From the NCBI GenBank assembly GCA_946406115.1, contig OX291545.1, forward strand, positions 21,943,153-22,007,152: a stretch of DNA of 64,000 nucleotides. The letters are read 5' to 3'. Below the pieces are notes generated by a model. That model made no database searches. It saw only the letters and a program-made list of their open reading frames with translations, and was not told the origin of the DNA. The translations under genes and the position numbers were made by a program. Source of the DNA: Apoda limacodes (lineage: Eukaryota > Arthropoda > Insecta > Lepidoptera > Limacodidae). This document shows, in pieces, positions 42,501 to 57,500 of the stretch. Within the stretch, counting starts at the first letter, position 1. Each line of letters opens with the position of its first letter.

Positions 42501-45500
42501 TGACCAGATGTTCTTAATCATTTATCATGCAAAATGAGCATCCAGTGAGGACATACACTCAGGAATTTCACGACTTTATTGCCGGTATTCTAATCCCATG
42601 ACGTGGTACTGCTTTAAGCGTAGCATAGTTCTATAGTGTCAGTTGTTAGCATAGACATAGACAGGACATTTCTTAGCCAGCTGTGAAAAAATATGGTCGC
42701 AAAAGTGCGACAAAGACAAAACGACGCGAAGGTCTCTTATCACTTTCCAACCTGTTTCAATAAAAATCAACAAAGTGGTGGACGTTGATAAAAAGAGGAA
42801 AGAGACCGCGGGCACAGCACAGCTTTCTAAGGTGTGTCTAATTTTGTAAGGCTATCGCTGCGCAGTCACAAAACTTACAGACAAATTACAGTACTCGAAA
42901 TCTATCTATGGGGATAAGCTAATTGCTCTTCCCGCCACATTCTGGATTGCTATAATTCTTGACTGATTTCAAAGTTTGTAACAATTTCACTAACAAAATA
43001 ATTTTACAAAACTATGTTTATAAATATAGAAAACATGGAGGTCTTATCGCTTTAAAGCGATCTCTTCCATTCATTGTAATTAACAATTTTATTTATACTT
43101 TTTTTTCTTAAGGATAACTGTCTGCAATTAGTCCTTGAACTATGAGCAAACGTTCTTCTGTATTTATTATGCAGTCAAGCGTAGCATATAATTCTCTAGT
43201 GTCAGTTGACGGGCTAGCTCATTTGGAGATTAGCTAGTTGCTCTTTACATTTTCCAGCTATATTCTGATTTGCTACACCCCTTGCCTTAAAATGAGGAGG
43301 ATACTTTTACTTTCCCTCAATCTGAAACATGTTTGTCCAGGTTCAGAACCTGTCCATGCCTCAGATGCACCACTGATTCCTGGATATAGCCTTTCGGATC
43401 TGATTATCCTTCATATCGAACGATATGTCAGTCACAAATCCGAATATTCAAATATCGGTAACCTAATACATATTTGTCATAAAAAACCGTATAGTAGGTT
43501 ATAATTCTATAAAGGAAAATCTTTACTCAATCTGTAAAGTATTAAATTGAGTGCCCTTGCCAATCAAAATCACTAATTAAATCTACAAAATGGTAATTGA
43601 CAATTATCACTGTTAGGTATAATTCGAGAATAATAATTAAACCCGGCGCCATTTTTTTTTTTTTTTTTAAATCGTCAAATAAGACATGTATTTCGTTTGT
43701 ATCATATTATGCACACTTAACCAACCTTTTAAGTAATTTAGGTAGTTATCTATTAAATTTAATGATTAAATCAAATTCTTAAAATGTGACAGTAGAACTC
43801 TAAATATCCTATGTACGGTTTGTCACAACATCAGTATGTGATTTGTGTACCTAAAACATCAGCATAACCCCTCTCACTCACCTCTAGGTATATACATTTT
43901 ATAATTTTCACATGCAAAACATATTTTGGGAACACACAACATAAAGCAACATTATTATTAGGTATTATTAATAAATTACCTACCCAATAACAATTCATAT
44001 AGAAATTCTTCAAATGAATTTCTAGATAAATAGCTGTACTCAGAAGGAAACTTTAATTATTTCTTCTGAGAAATAAAAGTAGGTTACTACTTACACAGAA
44101 ACGAGCTCCGAAAATCCGCCACCCGCGAATGCTCCTAACACCTTCCATGTTACTTCAATGTAAATAACCACAAGTTTTATTATTTATTCACATTTGCACT
44201 TTTGCCATAATTCCAACTAACATTTTCTAATAAAAACACGGGAAGCACTATATAGCATAGCATTTCCATTATTATACGCAAAAGTATCATTATTTTCCCA
44301 TTCACCATTACAAGCAATTTTAGATAAAGACAAAATCGGCAAAAAAAATCACATATGTATTTAATGCGTTTTTGCTTGACGATCATAACAATCCAATGTG
44401 CACATGCATTGAATGCGTACAGTGCTTGCGAACCTTTTTTTGTTTTCTTTCTCCATCGATATCAATTCTGGATGATATTTATTTACTTTAGTTGCTCGGC
44501 ATTTACACTGCAGACAGTGAAGAATATATAGTGAAACGAGGAAAAAGACAGTCAAGACATTGACATTAATATTATGTTTGAAGATTTTATTTAAGAAATA
44601 GCCTAAATCAAATTACACTTAATTCACTCTATTTTGTTACCATTTTACTGCTTATATTTTAACTTACCAGAAAAAGATATGTGATTAATTAGTATGCAGT
44701 ACTTTTCATAAGAGCAAGAGGTATACCGGCGAAATCTCTGTATAACCTACTGGGCCTGGCAAAAAGTATGTTCTGTATACGAATGATATAATCGCCCCCA
44801 AAATAATCTTAATTAATTTGGCATCTTCGCCCTGCACAGTAAATGCACAGATCCAATGCTAATAAAAATCATGATTATAATTAACAATTTTACTAGGGAT
44901 GTGCTCCAAGATGCAGCGAGGAAGGTCAAAAAGTGTTTTCGGAATGATTAATTTTTAAGTTAACTACAAGTAGTATTTTAACTTAATATTATTTTATTAC
45001 AATAAAAAGTGTCTAATTTTGCTACCATGTTAATTTTTTAACATTATCTACTTTAGTTCAGCAGTAAACTGATCTGTATAAAATTAATCACCATCAGTTC
45101 CATTCGCCCTTAATGCGTCAAAAAGCGTTTCTTTTGAGCGGCGGCGTTACTATTTAATTGCACAACCTCATTTTAGTACTTATTACCTATTCCGTTAAAG
45201 CTTTTACAAAAATTGCGCAAAAAACCCAACCCGAGGTGGGTTCATGGTGGTGGTCATGGGTATTTGGTAGAGATAATCTGTAGCAAAACGCTAAATAACA
45301 ACATTAGATTTTGTTACTAAAAGCTAATGAAACCCGAACCGCTAACAATTCTGCTATGAAGTATTTAAATGGAACGCGGCTACTGACTGACAAGTTATTT
45401 TTCTACGGAATAAATTAAACTTCATGCCCTGACAGTAAAATAACAAAATTAATCTTGTTTAAGAATTATACAACCCGTTTTATCTAAAGTGTTATAATTT

Positions 45501-48500
45501 TGACAACCCGATGCCATAGTTTTTGAGTTGGCATCTAACATCCCTGGTCGTGACAGAGTCCCCTCTCTCCCATTCGAAATTCAAAATTCGCGAGTGACGC
45601 GCGCGGTCTTGCATAATGGTGTTTCCCGCCTTTTTTTGAGGCGAGTTATTTGAAAATCGGTTAAAGACTGTGCTTTTCCTGTTTTTATTAGAAAATATTA
45701 GTTGGAATTATGGCAAAAGTGCAAATGTGAATAAACATGGAAGGTGTTAGGAGCATTCGCGGGTGGCGGATTTTCGGAGCTCGTTTGTGTGTAAGTAGTA
45801 ACCTACTTTTATTTCTCAGAGGAAATAATTAAAGTTTCCTTCTGAGTACAGCTATTTATCTAGAAATTCATATAGAAACTCTTCAATTGAATCTCAGGTG
45901 TTTAATTTGGTGTGGTCTCTACTTTAAGGAGTTTTGTCGTGATTCCGTTCTTTACATCAAAATATTAAATTACCCAAGGAAATAATTTTGTGTTCCTGTG
46001 GTTGCTGGCATCAGTAGCCGCACTCATAAATGGTATGTTTTGTCAAGCGTTTGTTAATTCGGCAATCGATAAAAGGCTTTAAGCCTCTCTACTACCACTA
46101 CTACTACTACTCCTGTAACTATTACTGTAGTTTTAGTAATGTTACATGACAGTTTTTTTGCGGTATCTGACCCCGAAAATATCTCGCCATTGTAAGCGCA
46201 AGTGCAATCAAAGGAATTAAAGGACAAGTGATGGCCGACTGCGTTATAAAAAAGTGTGCCTTCAGCTGCTCTAATTTGGAGGTCTTCCGAACTTGATGTC
46301 ACAAAAAATATAGATATTTTTGAAGAACTTGCTTGGTTTCTTATGTTTTGCTGTATTCAAATGTTCATTTATGTCAGAAACTCCTTTGTTTGCGATTAAA
46401 ATATTTCGCGAACAAAGGGTACAGAAAGCCTGCCAGTCATAATTTCCTTTTTTTAACATGGAAAACTTATTTTGCAACTATTTTAAAACTATTCAAAGAC
46501 CACCCTTCGTAATTTTTTTTTCCAAAACCCGCTGTCAGTGGCTTATTTGCTTCTCATCCACTCCATTATGCATACCTTGCACAGCAAATCGAAAATTAGG
46601 AAAAAGCGACAATTATGTGCTAGAAACCCGAAACATTCACGGATCTATTAAAAAATCCTAGACGACAGAATCAAAGAAAGCTTTGTGCCCTTAAGTGTTA
46701 AAAGCGTTTTAAACAGACACAACGAGAACATAAAACATGAGTTCAAAAACTGTAAACTTTTAAAATGAAAACGTACATTGAAGTTTGGATGTAGCCTTTA
46801 AAACAATTTGATACATTTAACTGGATGTTTTTGCCGAGTTTATTTTAAAATACTCTATGGGCTGTCATCGAAGTCACTATCGTTTTTTTTAAAAGAGAAC
46901 TAACTTCTTGACGACTCAAATTGATAGATGAGTGGGTAAATTTAAAATCTTTTTGTCTAAATCTCAGCGAAGAAGATAAACTTCTAAATTCAAATCAACT
47001 ATGGTTGCGATTCTTTAGAACACCAAATGCCCTGTTATATTCAGAATTACTGAAAATAGCTCAGTTTTTTTTTTGCATCCCTGCCAATAAGGCGCATTAA
47101 ATCAGAAGTGGACAAAAGAAAGGAATTCATTGAATTTTGAAACAGTCTCGTCACTACTTAAAATTAAATTCAATTTCAGTGACTATAACCAACTTAAATA
47201 TTTTTTTTTTTAAAAAAAGGTGTTCTGAAGGCTATTAATCTAGACCGATAAATATAACTAGATTTTTATTAGAATTATTAAGAAAAATGATTCTTACCAT
47301 TGCCACTTAAAAAAGGGGCATTCCTCGATAACAGTGAATAAAACTCACTGAGTGAATGAAAACATTTTGAATTTGGAACAAACACTAATTGTAGTAACAT
47401 TAAAAAATAAAAAAATTAAACGTGTTTAACGTACCTACTGGCTGGCTAAATAGGGCTATTTCATAGAGCTTTATCTACAAATAAAAAAACATACCCCTAC
47501 CATTCTAGTTGGTTTTTTTTCTATTCAACCTAACTATGTTTTAATTTTTATTGTGGTTATTTTATGTCATTGGTCTCTTATCACTCGGTAATAATTACCG
47601 AATATTTACTAACATGTGATAAATATTAAAATAGTAACTGAAAAGTAAGTAAAATATATTACTTTTTATTTTCTCGCAGTCAATAGCAAAAATTAGAGTA
47701 TACATCACGAGAAATAAAATTTATCTCAGTCCTTTGTAACCCTTACTCAGCTCAGGATTCTACTTTAGAATCCCTCGCTGCTCTCGGAATCCAACTTAGT
47801 TCCTCGAATTAAATTTCCTTTTTTTTCCACTTGCATAATCTACTTTTATTTTATTTACTTAAAGTAAGAAAAAAAAGTGATATTAAGTAAAAACACAGTA
47901 TTTTATCCGAAAAAACCTTAAAATTCCATGTTCTTTTTTTTCAATCAAGTAGGGAGGAAAATATTTTTTTTTCAAAGAGCTAAAAGTGAATAAAAAAAAT
48001 ATTCAAATGTCCGGGGTAAGGCTCCAAAATCCGGGGTTTTTACGCTTCCAGTCCTGGGCGGCAGATTTTAGAGATGGCAGCCCTAGACCTATAGCTACTT
48101 CTTTATGAATAAATTAGGTATTCAATTAAGTCCCACATATTGGTACGCTATATAGGTAGTTAGACATAATTTTGTTTTAGGGTAGACTAGAGTACACTAC
48201 ACGTGGTACCCCAGTGGTACCACGATTAGTTTTTTCTAACCCTGGTACCACTGATCTTGTGCATGTTGCATGTGTGCGATAAATATACGTGTTTTCTTTC
48301 TTTCTTTCTACTTTTTAAGCGACTTCAAAAAAAGAGGGGGTTCTTAGTTTGACCTGTATCTATTTCTGAATGTATGTATGTATATATGTATGTTTGTTTT
48401 TATGTAGGTTTTTCGCGATTATCTCGCGTTTGGCTTAACCGATTTTGATGCGGTTTTTTTGTTTCTTTCTATTATTAACCGACTTCATAAAAAAGGAGGG

Positions 48501-51500
48501 TCTCAGTTTGACCTGTATGTTTGTATGTATGTACGTTTGTCCGCATTTATCTCGCGTTTAGCTAAACCGATTTAAATGCGGTTTTCTTTCTTTCTATTTT
48601 TTAACCGACTTAAAAAAAATAGGTTCTCAGTTTGACCTGTATGTTTGTAGGTATGTATGTTCGTCCGCGATTATCTCGCGTTTGGCTGAACTGATTTCGA
48701 TGCGGTTTTTAGAAAAGTATTTGTTACATTCTGGAGAAGGTATACATCAAATGGAAAAACATACATACAGGTCAAACTGAGAACCTCCTCTTTTTTGAAG
48801 TCAGTTAAAAAGTAGAAAGAAAGAAAACACGTGTATTTATCGCATACATGCAACATGCACAATATCAGTGGTACCAGGGTTAGAAAAACTAACCGTGGTA
48901 CCCCAGAGGTACTACAGGGTGTACCACGAATAAAAAAAAAACTCGACCTAAAGAAAATAATATCGATTGAACGAATGAAAGTTTAATCATCAGACCCTGA
49001 TCACCATCTGTCTATAGCCTTTTCATTGTTGCTTATGAGTTGGGTATCCTGCGGATTCCAGGTTTCAGCAGGTTATAACTTGCTATATAGCTCTCTCCGT
49101 AATATTTGATGATACTTCAAATATTACTGAGATAGTTATTAAAGCAAGTAATAATCTGGTTCCTGTAAAGTTCAGTTATTTGTTTGAAAAATGCTACGTA
49201 GGTATATAAGTGGCGGGAATGCGGTAATCTAGCAATGTGCCAAAAACATATTCTCGAAGAAGGTTTTATCGATTTGAAATCGTGTTAGCAACTGCACGAA
49301 ATTGGTATTTTATTTTCTTGCATCATGCTATTTCGTTTCTTGCTCCTTTTTATTTATTCGGGACAGTTTATACAATTAAGGTAATTAAATAGCTATTTAA
49401 AAAAAATAGGAAAAATAAAAAATTTGAGATTTGAACATTTGAATGTTTTGCATTTATACAAGCGTATACATACCAAAAGTGTGGTAGTAGCATATGCACT
49501 ATGTATGTAGTTGTGACGTCACGTGGGCTGAATTCGTATTTTATATAATACTAGCTGACTCGGCGAACGTTGTTTCTTTTTTTTAAAACAACTGCCGCAC
49601 CAACCTATTGTAAAAGGTTTGAACTAATTCAAAAACCTTCCCTGACGTGTGCATAACAACTTACTAAAATTTCATTACAATCGGTTTACCCTTTGATTCC
49701 CTTGCAGTCTGGTTGGTAGTGTGGCCGACTGCTGTGCAGAGGGTGTGGGTTCGATTCCCACACTGGACAAACATTTATGTGATAAACATTTGTGTTTGTT
49801 TTGAGTCTGGGTGTATTTATGTATTATATGTATGTATTTACAAAAAAAAAAACAAGTTAAATATGTGTATTTGTATCCGTTTATATCTGGTCACCATATG
49901 GCCTGATGGCGCTGTGTGTAAAGTCCAAAAACATTTACATTTACCCTTATTACGCGAGTCAGACTCGCACTTTACCCTTTTTTCTTCCTCAGAAACCTTC
50001 CCCGGCGTGTGCATAACAACTTACCAAAATTTCAATACAATCGGTTTACTCTTATTGCGCGAGTCCGACTCCCACTTGACCTTGTCTGGCTCGCACTTGA
50101 CCCTTTTTTCTTTCTCAGAAACCTTCCCCGGCGTGTGCATAACAACTTACCAAAATTTCATTACAATCAGTTCACCCTTATTGCGCGAGTCTGACTCGTA
50201 CTTGACCCTTTCGAAAAATCCTTTCTTATCGGATGTCTACGTCTGTACGATCAGCGGCAGCTGTTTAGGCTGTGCGTTGATCCGTCAGACAGTCATTCAA
50301 TACAAAGCATTTTGACCCTTTCGGAAAATCCTTTCTTATCGGATGCCTACGTCTCTACGATCAGCGGCTTCGGCTGTGCGTTGATCCGTCAGTCAGTCAT
50401 TCAGGACAAAGCATTTTATATACACAAAAAATCAAACACCTTAAAAGTGCGATCATTCTCAGTAGATCCATTGTCTAGATCCATCATGGATCTAGTGAGA
50501 TTTTTTTTTCTCAGAAGATCTGTTTTCTCATAAACTGGATCTGATGAAAATTTTTATTTCCAATAGATCTATTTTAAAAATAATGTTAAAATAAATTAGA
50601 TCTAATGATAATATATTGTCTCACTAAATAGAATGTTATTACAATTATAATTTTAAAACCAATTAAGTTTGAAAAAATATGTAATTAAAGAAAATGATAC
50701 CTTATTATTAACGAAAATAACCTCTTTAAGCTTAGAAACCTTCAGATTAGGTAAGAGTCCGGTGACTTTCGGGACATTCTTATTTTAAAGAATATTTGCT
50801 TATGTTTAAGGAGTTCAACCTTTTTTGACTAAAATCGGATTGAGTTTTCAAACATGTGCTAAATTGAATGTAATTTAAATCAAAAGCACTAAGGAGTATT
50901 GATATGAACTTCGAAGCAAATCACCGCCAAAATAACTTTCTAACCTTTTTTAACCCCGTTAGGGGATGAATTTCAATAAAATACGAAACACGTATTCTAT
51001 CAATTCAGTTAAAATATATTTATGTAAAATTTGAAGTTGATTGGACCAAGGAATCAAGTTGTCTCATACAAACTTTGCCCCCTGTTTTCACCCCGTTAGG
51101 GGTAGTATTTCGGAAAATCCTGTCTTATCGGATGCCTACGTTATACAAATAACACACCCTCCAAGTTTCAGGTCTCTACGATCAGCGGTTTAGGCTGTGC
51201 GTTGATCCATCAGTCATTCAGGACAAAGCCTTTTATATGTATAGATTATATAGCACGTAGAATATTGCAACTATTCTCTTAAATATTGTGCACGAAGCCT
51301 TTATTTTATCAACAGGTATATATAGGTAATATAGGTACCTTGTCAACTACCAAATTTAATTTACAAAAAAAAGATACTGCTGTTCCTAATTAATAATAGA
51401 ATTGTCTTGTATAGAACATAATTATTATATTATACTTTGTGTTTATCGCCCCCCCTTCTGCAAATTATAATTTTTTGAGCCTGTAACGAAACAAGTTGTA

Positions 51501-54500
51501 AAAAAAAATTTGGAAAATCCAAAAGTGCACGCCTCATAGCGGTCATTCACATTTAAAAAAAAATTCTTAAACAAAAACTCAAGTTTTTTAAAATAAAATA
51601 ACAAATAAGGTGAGGAAAAAATATACTATAAAATAAAAATAAAAAATATATATATAGATATACAGTATACAGTGGTATATTAGTTTTTTATAAATTATAA
51701 TTAAACGACAGTACTTAGAACGCTAATATTAACTAGGAATCAGCACAGTGTAATACTTTATATATTAAAAACAAAAGTATTCCGGTAAGATAAATTTTTC
51801 GACCAATTTCTCTGCCACATACATGGTCACATAAACACAGACTCACGGACGTCCAAGAATGATTAGTTTTAATGTTATTATTTATTATATTAAACAAATT
51901 AATTGTTTATAAAATGTACCATATGTGCTAGACAGATTATTTAACTTCATATTAGTGCACTCATATTATCCTGTAAGTGTTATATTAAAAAAAAAAAGTC
52001 ATTTAAGTTTCGAAAGACTGGGTTTTTTGACATGTCGAGAGTAGAGCACTACCTCACCGCTCCGCTTATGAGGCGTGCAATATTTGTCATTCTAAAAAGT
52101 CAGTTATTGTTTGTGTTGACTTGAATATTGATCTTTTAGAGAAACAAGAGATCCCAAACAAGAGATAGATTTATTAACTTATTTACAAGTTTTGACTTAA
52201 ATTATTTGTTTCTGGAACCAACTAGAATTACATCGACTTCAGCTACATGTTTAGATAATATTTTCTGTAACGTTGAAGTAGAAGATAAATCTATTAATAA
52301 CAATTTGCCATCCGATCAAATGAGCCAATCGATAAAAAAAAATCTTAACTAGTAACTTGTAGACCTGTGACCACTGCTTGATTAGACAATTTTAAAGCAA
52401 ATATTGAAAAGAAAATTCCATTTTTACATTTCATGCATGATAATGCTAATAATCTTTATAATATTTTTTTTGATTTCGTACTCGAACTCATTACGAGCAA
52501 GTGTTTGAAGTAAAAACTTTTAGGCCAAATGATAAAATGAAATTCAAGGACTGGGCTACTGTAGGAATACACCGGAGTCGAGCTAGTTTGTATGAGTTGT
52601 ATGAAATGAAACAATATAACCACATTCACCAACTATGTCAAAATGTATTCAAAAATATTTCAAAAAGTGTGCAGGGTTGCAAAATCAATACATTTAAGTA
52701 ATGAAATTAAAAATTCTGATAATAGTATAAAGGCCACATGGAATGTAATAAATAGCGAAACAGGAAAAATAAACCGCGTGACAATCATTATTCACTTACT
52801 GTAAATTCAAAAATAATTGATTCAGATCTTGATGTCGCTAACTCTTTTGAGAAATATTTTTACTGAAATGCCTACAATTACAACTAATGCATTAAATTCC
52901 TCTCCATTAGAATCAGAGTTACTTTTAAAATGTAATGTAAATAAATGCAAGGCTATATTTAAGTTTGAGCATGTTACCTCTGAAGACATCATAAAGACAT
53001 TTAAATTAATAACTCAGAGAAAAACTGGTAATATGGGTATGGTGGTATGGGGTATATTAGTTAAAGTCCTTAACGGAATTATTTATATTATAGCACCAAT
53101 CTTAGCCATAATATTTAATAAGTGCGTTGACGAAGGGATATTCCTCGACTTAATGACATTTAGTAAAATAATACCACTTTTTAAAAGTGGGAGTAAAGAT
53201 GATCCTTATAATTTTAATCTTTAATCCTTATAATACTGCCTGCCTTAAGCAAATTTTTTGAAAAAATTATGTTCAATCAGATGCTTAAACATTTTAACTT
53301 AAATGGATTACTTCATCCTCAACGGTTTGGTTTTACAAAAGGGCGTTCCACAACAGACGCAGGTGTTGCCCTTATACAACATATATTTGATGCTTGGGAA
53401 CAGTCACAAAATACCATTGGTATCTTCTGTGATCTACCAAAGGCATTCGTCTGCGTGCAACATGAAACTCTTATACGAAAACTGAGTCATTATTGTATTG
53501 CAGATTTGGCTCTTGAGCTTATCCGCTCATATTTGAGTAGTAAAATGCAGAAGGTTCAAATCAATGAAGTAAAATCTAATGGCTCAGAAGTAAAATTAGG
53601 AGTTCCTCAAGGTTTTATTTTAGGTCCTTTTCTATTTTTAATTTACATAAATGACTTGCCTTTCTTTGTGGAAAAGCTGTGCAAGATTGTACTATTTGCC
53701 TATGACACTTCTCTTTTATCTTCGCTTGTTTAATGTATGTACGCAAAACTTGACACTTATTTGCTAAAAATAGTGACCTACACAGTGTTAATACAAGGAA
53801 TAAGGATAAATTGGTAGTTCCAAAATGTCGTCCTCAGAAGGTACATAGCTCTTTTGCAATACAAAGTATATTTTTCTACAATGAAATTCCAGAATATGTG
53901 GTTAATTTTACCCTCAGATAAATTAATAAAAAAAAATATGTATAGTTTAATGAAAAAAAGCTATTACAGAGTTGTTGAATACATAAATGATAAAAATGCT
54001 TGGAAAAATTAGAACTTAATTGATTTGTATTTGTATTGGGGCATTTAATTTTTTTTTTAAATTAAAACATTGTATGTTATGTTATTACCTAGTGTTAGGC
54101 TATATTGTATTTTAATATTAAGTATAAAAGATTAACTGCTGAGTTTCTTGCCCGTTCTTCTCGGTAGTAAAGCATTCCGCAAATTTTGTTGAAGTTGCTT
54201 GAGTGTGTCATGCTCTCTGTAAGTGACTCTGCGGTAGTGGCATGTGCTTCGGGTCTTTACGTTCCCTAAAACATGGTTGAGCGAAGCGACGGCTGATTCA
54301 TGTGTCATACTCGTGTACGGGTGCCGCCTGTGGAGGCTGGTCTGCGCTTGTAAACTTCTTTGTATTCTTAGTATTTAGTCTTACCTTTTTGTATTGTTTA
54401 TCAATACTGTAACAACATTGATTATTTATAAGTGATGAATACATAAACTGTCTTCTTTTATATTTTGCAATTAGATACTTTTTATGTTGTGATTGTGCTC

Positions 54501-57500
54501 TATATTTCATGTGTTTTATGTTTGTAATGAAAGGTATCCTTTAACGATAGGGAGGGCATTTTACAATATTTTAATTGGACGCTGTAAGAGTAAGGGAGAA
54601 AAGAAATGCCCTTGCTGAGTTTCTTGCCGGTTTTTCTCAGTACAGAGTCTCCTGCCCTATAGACTTACGAACCGATGGCGTAGTGACATTCATAAGTGCT
54701 CAATTCTTGTAGCTTAAATTGAATAAATGATATGATTGATCGAATTTAATTTTCTTTTTTTGAATTCTAGGTCTCTCTTAGTACTTCCGAAACCGGCAAC
54801 ACCTGACTCACCAACAATAGTCATCATTAGAGCTGGAAACTTTGTCCCTGACAAATATCACGTCAATGAATTAATGTCAGTTTCGCGCATCCTTGATAAG
54901 GTGAGTACTTGTATGAAATAAAGACTCACATTCAGACTGCGTGATTTCTTACTTCGTGAGCCTTTATTTACGTTTCGATAAGCTGGATCAGCAAGCTATG
55001 GAGCTATTTAGCTGGTTTCTTTGCCCAAAAAAAAACCAAATTCGCTGTAGAGTGAAAGTTATCGACATGTCAATGGGCAGGCCATATTGCTCGATAACCG
55101 ACAGGGAATAAAGATCTTGAGTGGTGACCCAACGGTTGGATGACGCAGTGTGGGGCGGCTTTGTACCAGGTGCACAGACGACAAGGTAGCTTATTGGGAA
55201 CAGTCTCGAGTACGCCACACTCTAGATTTCGAGAAAAAAATATATGCAAGTACTTTAAAGCGTCTTAAGACTCATGACGTATGACTTACGAACTTATTGG
55301 GAACAGTATTGAGCTATTCGGACATGGAATTTTTTAAAAAAAGGTGTGTAAGTACATTCATGGTTTTCAAGAGGTATCCCTAAGTCAGACTTCTATACAT
55401 TTGTGTCTCGAATTCCAAAGTCAGAATAGCTCGAGACCAAGCCCAATAAGCCTGAAGCGAAGCCTCTGTATGCAAAGGGGGCAACGTTCAGCAGTGGATC
55501 TAGATGTCTTTCGGCTGAAAGAATGAGATGAGACAACATGAGCTATTATAATTATATTGATTTTTTAGATAACTTTAATGGAAAATGACAACGCTGTTGT
55601 TGCTGGAACTACTCATATTCTGGATTTAGATGGAGTCACGATGGGGCATTTTTTGCAAATGACACCAATGGTACTGAAAAAGATAGTTGTTACGGGACAG
55701 GTAATAATTAAATATATATAAAAAAATAGCTCATGTTTAATAGATCCTTGAATAGTTGAAGGAAGCCATGTTCGTATTGAATTGAAATATTAAAAGATTA
55801 AGTTAAACAGATTTCTAGTTTATATAGTAAAAGACTGCCAGCGGATCCGCCCGCCTTAAATTCGGTTATCGGCGTGGGACTCATCTATCAAATCACAGTA
55901 TTAACACTGTGATTTACTCCTTAATACGCTCGCCCTAAATTCGGTTATCGGCGTGGGACTTGTTTATTTAATCACAGTATTATTACTGTGATTCACTCCT
56001 TTATTACACTAATGAAGTTTGCTATATCAAGCTGTAGCTATAGCTATAGTTCGTTTAAGCTCGGTTATAGTCATTTCCGCGGGAACTTTTGAATTTTTCG
56101 GGATAAAAAGTAGCCTATGTGCTATTCCAGGATCTATAAGGTGGTTAAGATTCACCCCGATCCGTCCAGTGGCTGAAGCGTTATTGAGTAACAAACATTC
56201 ATCCATACAGACAAACTTTCACATTTATAATATAAGTAGGATAAATACGTCTTTTCAAATTAGGGTTTCATAGATACACAAGAAACCCCTTATAATTTCG
56301 CCATTGAGTAAGCTATCGTCAAATTGGAAACAAAACGTGAGTTTTCTTTGACAGTTTGACGGTTTTTGACTATTAGGCGTCAAATATTTTTCAAGTTTAA
56401 CTGACAAAGTAAGCTTAATTTTGTACTTAGTTACAGGTATGAAATCAAACACTAAGCATGGCACCTGCCATGTTCTTGACTGGCTTTTCATTTCAAATTT
56501 TGTAACCTTAAGGTTACGTAGAAAAATGGCGAAAACTGTTGATACGAGTAGTACTGTCATAGCTGTTTGCCGTCCGTGCGACCGATAAAAAGGTCACCCT
56601 GATTACGATCGAGCGGCACGACACAAATATATCGTAGATGTTCAAGGAAAGGCCAAGCGAGCCCCTAGCGGATTAGTTCGCAGTGTCTACGGCAAAATCG
56701 CGTCGTGCCGCTTGACGATAGATTATTAAAACATTCATTGAATCGTCCTTTTTTTTTTTCGACTGGACTTATAAATATTAAAATTTCAAATTAAAAACTT
56801 ATTTATTTATATTAATTATTTGTTTATTAATTTTAGAAATTGTAGCATATATTACTAAGGAATAGTGTGGCTTTTAACATACAAACAAAAAAAATACCTG
56901 TTTATAATATACCTAAGTTAAGTTTAAAAAAAAAATACTTTTTTTAAAAAAAATGTATCATACTGCGGTACCTTAACTTTAGAGAATAAGATTCGCGGGG
57001 CCTCGCAGCTGGCTTCATACAAATGAATTTTCCATTTACTTTTGACATTTACTGACCAAAAACTGTGAAATTTTGTAGACATGATCACAAGCCAAATATC
57101 TATGTCTATGATTTTCCAAAATCCTGAAAAATGTTCAAAAATAAATTTAAAGTTTTCAAGGGTAAGCGACCGAAAATTTACAATACTAGGTTAAGCTTTA
57201 TAAACACTTCCAAACAAAATTGTGTGTTTGTTCTTGTAGATTTTGGGATATATAAAATTTAAAATTATGAATTCTCATTCTGCAGAACCCTAACTTATTA
57301 ATTATGTGTTGCTCTATTTAAATAAATCGGGCAATCAAACGTGGTTTATGTTATGGAATATAGTGTTTGTTCTAGGATGCCTTGCCGATTCGAATTAAGG
57401 GCAATCATTTTTTGAATACTCCTAGCGGATTCGAAACCATATTTAACACGGCGAAGGGTATGCTCAATGAAAAGAATAGAACTAGGGTAAGTAATAAAAA

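Larger units (their letters stand above)
42401..54770 (+). other. 12.4-kb intron 2 of CRAL-TRIO gene 2
   Basis: Donor GTAAGA at 42401, acceptor TTCTAG at 54770. It is more than six times longer than the matching intron of the paralogue (33355-35261). The excess is explained largely by the elements listed between 43.99 and 54.74 kb. In 42.4-43.9, 47.2-48.2 and 51.25-52.1 kb I recognise only AT-rich non-coding sequence. The 42.9-43.2 kb part partly repeats words from 42.5-42.9 kb (GATAAC, TCTGCAA, GTCCTT, CAGTTG), suggesting an old internal duplication. Confidence 0.75.

Noticed and set aside
42900..43240. Possible long duplication of 42.4-42.9 kb
   Set aside because: Shared words are short and scattered; I could not follow a continuous alignment by eye, so it is mentioned only in the intron entry.
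49713..50315. 200-residue open frame
   Set aside because: Composed of a SINE head and tandem 126-base repeat units (its translation repeats the same words). Not a gene.
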